Shown here in pieces: positions 60,999 to 64,000 of a DNA stretch of 64,000 nt. The notes beneath the pieces were generated by a model. The model made no database searches. It saw nothing but the letters and a program-made list of their open reading frames with translations, and had not been told where the DNA came from. Both the position numbers and the translations under genes were made by a program. Origin of the DNA: Rhodospirillaceae bacterium. GTDB taxonomy: Bacteria > Pseudomonadota > Alphaproteobacteria > UBA8366. Where the stretch lies: positions 1 to 64,000 of the forward strand of contig PAZH01000067.1 of assembly GCA_002716125.1 (NCBI GenBank), in the 5' to 3' direction. How positions within the stretch are numbered: the first letter of the stretch is position 1; each line of letters opens with the position of its first letter.

Positions 60999-62414
60999 CT
61001 AGAGTTCCGGTGCCTTGTCGCACCATAAGGTCTCACGCTCATAGGCATGGCCTGCGCAGAACAGTGTTTTCTCGTCGAACGGCCGCCCGATCAGCTGGAA
61101 GCCCGTCGGCAAGCCATTGGGTGTGAACCCGCAGGGAACCGACAAAGTCGGCAGGCCGAGGAAATTGATCGCACGCGTGTTGTGTGTGATCGAGGCAATC
61201 GATTTCATATATCCCGGCTTGGCACCGACATCCGTCTCGTCAATGCGCGGAATTTCAATCGGTATTACCGGTGCGTGCAACATATCGACCTTGTCGAAGA
61301 CACTGTCGCAGAAGTCCGCCAAAATCTTCGAGCGCAGGTTCAGCCCTTCGATATAGCGGGTCGCCGAGTAGTAGAATCCCGGTAACAGGCGGCTCAGCGT
61401 TTGCGCACCGTAGTCGTCCGGACGTTCGCGCACCCATTTGCTGTGATAGGTCGTCGCTTCCGTCGCCATCACGACATTGGCGAACCGATTGGCCGCCTCA
61501 ATGCTTTCGGCATGCAACGGTACAATCTCCGCACCAAGCTCTCGATAGACTTCGAGGCTGGCTTCAAGCGGTTCACGAACGGCATCCTCGACCGGATCGT
61601 AGCAATGATTCTCCGGCACGCCGATCCGCATGCCTTTTACACCGTCGCCGATGCCGTCCAAGTAATCCGGTACTTCGCGATAGCTGGTCGTCGGATCGTT
61701 CGGATCGTGACCCGCGATGGCCTGCAAAATCAGCGCGCTGTCCTTCACGGTCCGCGTCAGCGGGCCGACATGGTCCAACGAATAGGAGAGCGGCATTGCA
61801 CCGTATCGGCTGACGAGCCCGTAGGTCCCTTTAATTCCCGCAAGGCCGCAACACTGTGCCGGTAAGCGGATCGATCCACCTGTGTCGGATCCAAGCGCGC
61901 CATAGACCAACCGTCCGGCAACAGATGCGCCCGACCCGCTCGACGAACCGCCGGTAATGTAGTCCGTATTCCAGGGGTTCCGGGGTGTACCCACAACTTC
62001 GTTATGGCCAGTCGGGCCGAATGCGAACTCCACCATATGGAGGCGCGCGATATCCAGCGCCCCCGCCGCATCCAAACGTTGGATTGCCGTCGACGTCACA
62101 TCCGGCACAAAGCCATCCAAAATGTTGGACCCGCACGCCGCCGTCCAACCGGCGCGGTAGTACATGTCCTTATGCGCCAAGGGCACGCCGTGCATTGGGC
62201 CCCGGACGTTGCCTGAAGCCAAGTCCTCATCGGCTTTTCGGGCACTCGCGCGGGCGGAGTCCTGGTCACAATGCACCACTGCGTGGAGTTTCTCGCCGTA
62301 ACGTTCGATGCGGTCGAGCGCCGCCTCTGTCGCCTCGAGCGACGAAATCTCCTTCTTCGCGATCTTCTCTCCAACATCCGCCAGAGACAGTGCCGCAATC
62401 TCATCACCACTCAT
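60999..62414 (-). CDS. amidase (amidase signature family), AtzE/GatA-like, copy B
   Basis: A 471-residue paralogue of copy A, the same length and with the triad at the same positions: Lys82 (GVPLAHKD), Ser157 (GGSSSGSGAS) and Ser181 (GSDTGGSIR). The N-terminus reads MSGDEIAALSLADVGEKI. Its ATG overlaps the stop of its own small partner gene by 4 bases. It ends 6 bases before the start of copy A's small gene, so the four genes form a tandem duplicated module. Differences gather after residue 260, where substrate is recognised, hinting at separate substrates. Amide acids such as carboxybiuret-like or ureido compounds are possible, unproved. Confidence 0.93.
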   Translation of the reverse strand: MSGDEIAALSLADVGEKIAKKEISSLEATEAALDRIERYGEKLHAVVHCDQDSARASARKADEDLASGNVRGPMHGVPLAHKDMYYRAGWTAACGSNILDGFVPDVTSTAIQRLDAAGALDIARLHMVEFAFGPTGHNEVVGTPRNPWNTDYITGGSSSGSGASVAGRLVYGALGSDTGGSIRLPAQCCGLAGIKGTYGLVSRYGAMPLSYSLDHVGPLTRTVKDSALILQAIAGHDPNDPTTSYREVPDYLDGIGDGVKGMRIGVPENHCYDPVEDAVREPLEASLEVYRELGAEIVPLHAESIEAANRFANVVMATEATTYHSKWVRERPDDYGAQTLSRLLPGFYYSATRYIEGLNLRSKILADFCDSVFDKVDMLHAPVIPIEIPRIDETDVGAKPGYMKSIASITHNTRAINFLGLPTLSVPCGFTPNGLPTGFQLIGRPFDEKTLFCAGHAYERETLWCDKAPEL

Positions 62415-62620
62415 TTCGGCGTCACCTTATCGGCGATTTTCTCGAGCATGCGAGTATAAGACGCCGGCTCGGTTTCGAACGGCAGCGCCATTGCCGCTTC
62501 GCGTGCCCGCGCATCCTGGCGTAGCACAGCTCTCAGAATGCCATCCTCGGACCCTGCGTCGGGCGCGATGCCTTGGGCAACGGCCGCCCACTCCTTAAGA
62601 TGCGAAATATCGTCGCCCAA
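62411..62620 (-). CDS. AtzG/GatC-like small amidase partner, copy B
   Basis: A 69-residue helical protein starting from TTG with a strong ribosome-binding site (GGAGAGGGAC) just before it, and translationally coupled (4-base overlap) to amidase copy B. Its sequence ISHLKEWAAVAQGIAPDAGS then ALPFETEPASY follows the same pattern as the copy A partner. The retained spacing between both small genes and both amidases shows the pair was duplicated as a unit. The TTG start, if correct, would lower its translation relative to copy A. Confidence 0.7.
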   Translation of the reverse strand: MGDDISHLKEWAAVAQGIAPDAGSEDGILRAVLRQDARAREAAMALPFETEPASYTRMLEKIADKVTPK

Positions 62621-62645
62621 GTCCCTCTCCTATCGCGGTAAATTG

Positions 62646-63866
62646 CTACCAGGTCGTGGCGTTTTCGATGAGATCGATATTGTTTGATATAGGACTGGGA
62701 CGGGCCATGAAAAAGCCCTGCCCATAATGACAACCGAATCCCGCCAAGGTATCGAACTCATGTTGTTCTTCGATGCCCTCGGCCACAATATCCAGCTCCA
62801 GGTCGATGGCCATACCCGCGATCGCATGCACGAGCTTCTTACTGGCTTCGTCTTTCGCCATATTCACCACGAAGGCTCGGTCAATTTTGAGCGCGTCGAA
62901 CGGGAAGCGATGCAGATAGCTCAAACTGGAGTATCCCGTTCCGAAATCGTCGATCGCCAATAGGATTCCAAGTTCCTTCAATTTATCGAGGGCGACAGCC
63001 GCGTGATCGGCATCGTGCACCATCAAGCTTTCCGTGATCTCCAGCTTTATCTGCTGCGGATCGACGCCGCTATTTTCAATGATGCTGCGCATGACATCGA
63101 TCTCGGACAGCTCGAACAATTGGCGTCCGGAGACGTTCACACTCACGAAAGGCGGCTTTTTGTCCGGAAACGCTTTCTTAAAAGCATCGAGCATAACGAG
63201 GTGGTCGCGAAGGCCGGTCTCAAGCGCCCAGCGTCCCATCTCCACGATCATCCCGGTCTCTTCCGCCAGCGGAATAAATTCGCCGGGCGAAACAAACCCG
63301 CGCTCCGGATGCGTCCAACGCATTAAGGCCTCATAACCCGCCAAGATACCCGACTTGAGGTCGATGATGGGCTGGTAATGTAATTCCAATTCGGGCGCTT
63401 CGATGGCTTGGCGCATCTCGCCTTCGATCTGAATGCGCCGTAAGGCCAAATCGCGCACTTCGTCGAAAGCCTTCTGTCGCGCCTTACTCATCTCGGGCGA
63501 GGTCGTATCGCCTTCTCGCATCCAGCGCGGCGCATCGCGCAGCCGATCGACGATCATCTGGATCATCAACCGCATGATCGGGTCGGCCGCTTCGATCGGT
63601 TTGAGAAGCCGGTCCCGTTTTAAGACGAGAAGTTCGGATTCGACCGAAGCGATCGCCGTCGCCGAACGCGGTGCGTCCGCAATCAACGACATCTCGCCAA
63701 TGATTTCACCTTTGCCGAGTTCCGCGATCACCTTCTTACCGGTGGGCAGATCGATCGAAATCTCGATCTCGCCTTTTTCCACGATATACGCATCATCGCC
63801 GGCTTCCCCCTCGCGAAAGAGGACTTCCCCCGGCTTCAAATAACGCGCGTAAATCTGCTCCGGCAT
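62646..63866 (-). CDS. cyclic-nucleotide-binding / EAL domain protein
   Basis: A 406-residue cytosolic signalling protein. Residues ~1-110 are a CRP-type nucleotide-binding domain (LKPGEVLFREGEAGDDAYIV, GKGEIIGEMSLIADAPRSATA, with the PRSATA phosphate-binding cassette intact). Residues ~140-400 are an EAL phosphodiesterase that cleaves cyclic di-GMP: YEALMRW (EAL at 179-181), ITESLM, DDFGTGYSSLSYL with DDFGT metal ligands, KIDRAFV and EGIEEQ. All catalytic residues look present and there is no GGDEF domain. GGAAAG precedes the ATG. It lies 25 bases upstream of the small-partner/amidase module on the same strand. Confidence 0.93.
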   Translation of the reverse strand: MPEQIYARYLKPGEVLFREGEAGDDAYIVEKGEIEISIDLPTGKKVIAELGKGEIIGEMSLIADAPRSATAIASVESELLVLKRDRLLKPIEAADPIMRLMIQMIVDRLRDAPRWMREGDTTSPEMSKARQKAFDEVRDLALRRIQIEGEMRQAIEAPELELHYQPIIDLKSGILAGYEALMRWTHPERGFVSPGEFIPLAEETGMIVEMGRWALETGLRDHLVMLDAFKKAFPDKKPPFVSVNVSGRQLFELSEIDVMRSIIENSGVDPQQIKLEITESLMVHDADHAAVALDKLKELGILLAIDDFGTGYSSLSYLHRFPFDALKIDRAFVVNMAKDEASKKLVHAIAGMAIDLELDIVAEGIEEQHEFDTLAGFGCHYGQGFFMARPSPISNNIDLIENATTW

Positions 63867-64000
63867 TCAAACTTCCTTTCCGCAAATATTATAACGCGGA
63901 ATCTGCGCATCGCACGGCACTTTGTCTGTGCTATCGCTCACAGTCGAGCCGTTACGCAACCCACTCGCTTACGGGCGCCTTTGCTTCTTGAAGCGGCTGC
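63867..64000. other. terminal 134 bases, no feature
   Basis: Upstream region of the cyclic-nucleotide/EAL gene, likely holding its promoter. I see no gene, hairpin or repeat in it. Confidence 0.4.

Noticed and set aside
1-64000. CRISPR arrays, tRNA/rRNA genes, prophage or insertion-sequence elements
   Set aside because: No regularly spaced direct repeats, no tRNA-like cloverleaf, no transposase or integrase frames and no terminal inverted repeats were seen on reading both strands.

Overview
The window looks like a chromosomal segment of an alphaproteobacterium, probably an environmental Rhodospirillales-type organism. The evidence is the moderately GC-rich coding sequence (I judge mid-to-upper 50s percent by eye, not computed), a LssB-type secretion ABC transporter with a C39-like N-terminus, the DUF6356 and DUF1177 families, a MetA-type homoserine acyltransferase, and a dense cluster of GANTC (CcrM) sites. 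I see no rRNA, tRNA, CRISPR array, prophage or insertion sequence. About fifty protein genes are supported, and most serve oxidation or hydrolysis of amides, peptides, organic acids and heterocycles.

Layout. 0-2.5 kb: NIPSNAP and creatininase-family genes facing a metallophosphoesterase across a perfect 17-bp palindrome. 2.5-8.9 kb: a type I secretion operon (TolC-like protein, ABC exporter, HlyD-like adaptor, small membrane protein) in which all three main genes carry in-frame stops or frameshifts. 9-19 kb: a YrdC-domain protein, a D-aminoacylase-like amidohydrolase, DUF169, a fused molybdenum/FAD hydroxylase with its [2Fe-2S] subunit, a luciferase-like oxidoreductase, DUF1177 and MetA. 19-22 kb: a small monooxygenase, a two-gene UxaA-type dehydratase and a TctC-type binding protein. 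22.2-23.2 kb: a gene-poor AT-rich stretch with clustered GANTC sites. 23-30 kb: FAH-family hydrolase, a nonsense-interrupted exported isoaspartyl methyltransferase homologue, then an aminotransferase diverging from a large FAD/Fe-S 2-hydroxyacid dehydrogenase and its GntR regulator. 30-37 kb: GMC oxidoreductase, Lrp regulator, DUF6356, enolase-superfamily enzyme and an orphan molybdenum hydroxylase subunit.

37-48 kb is the most coherent catabolic block. A probable minus-strand operon runs from a family-5 solute-binding protein through an M20 peptidase, three tandem amidases, an M81 (MlrC-like) peptidase and a threonine-dehydratase-like PLP enzyme; a fourth amidase is divergent to it. 48-58 kb holds a polytopic membrane protein, a MoxR/VWA (CoxD/CoxE-like) pair behind an acyl-CoA dehydrogenase homologue, a peptide deformylase homologue, a 47-codon gene facing a nonsense-interrupted LysR gene, an unknown 150-aa protein and an SLC13 permease. 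58-64 kb has a PrpF-family isomerase and then two tandem copies of a module made of a 68-69-aa AtzG/GatC-like protein translationally coupled to an amidase, behind a cyclic-nucleotide-binding EAL protein.

Together the genes suggest scavenging of nitrogenous organics: uptake by solute-binding proteins, cleavage by six amidase-signature enzymes, peptidases, a deacylase and a creatininase-family protein, and oxidation by molybdenum, flavin and Fe-S enzymes. Five genes (TolC-like, ABC, HlyD-like, methyltransferase, LysR) show single-base lesions in otherwise well preserved sequence. This is either recent gene decay or base-level error in the assembly; sequence alone cannot decide. The most distinctive candidates for follow-up are the duplicated small-subunit/amidase module and the seven-gene amidase/peptidase operon.
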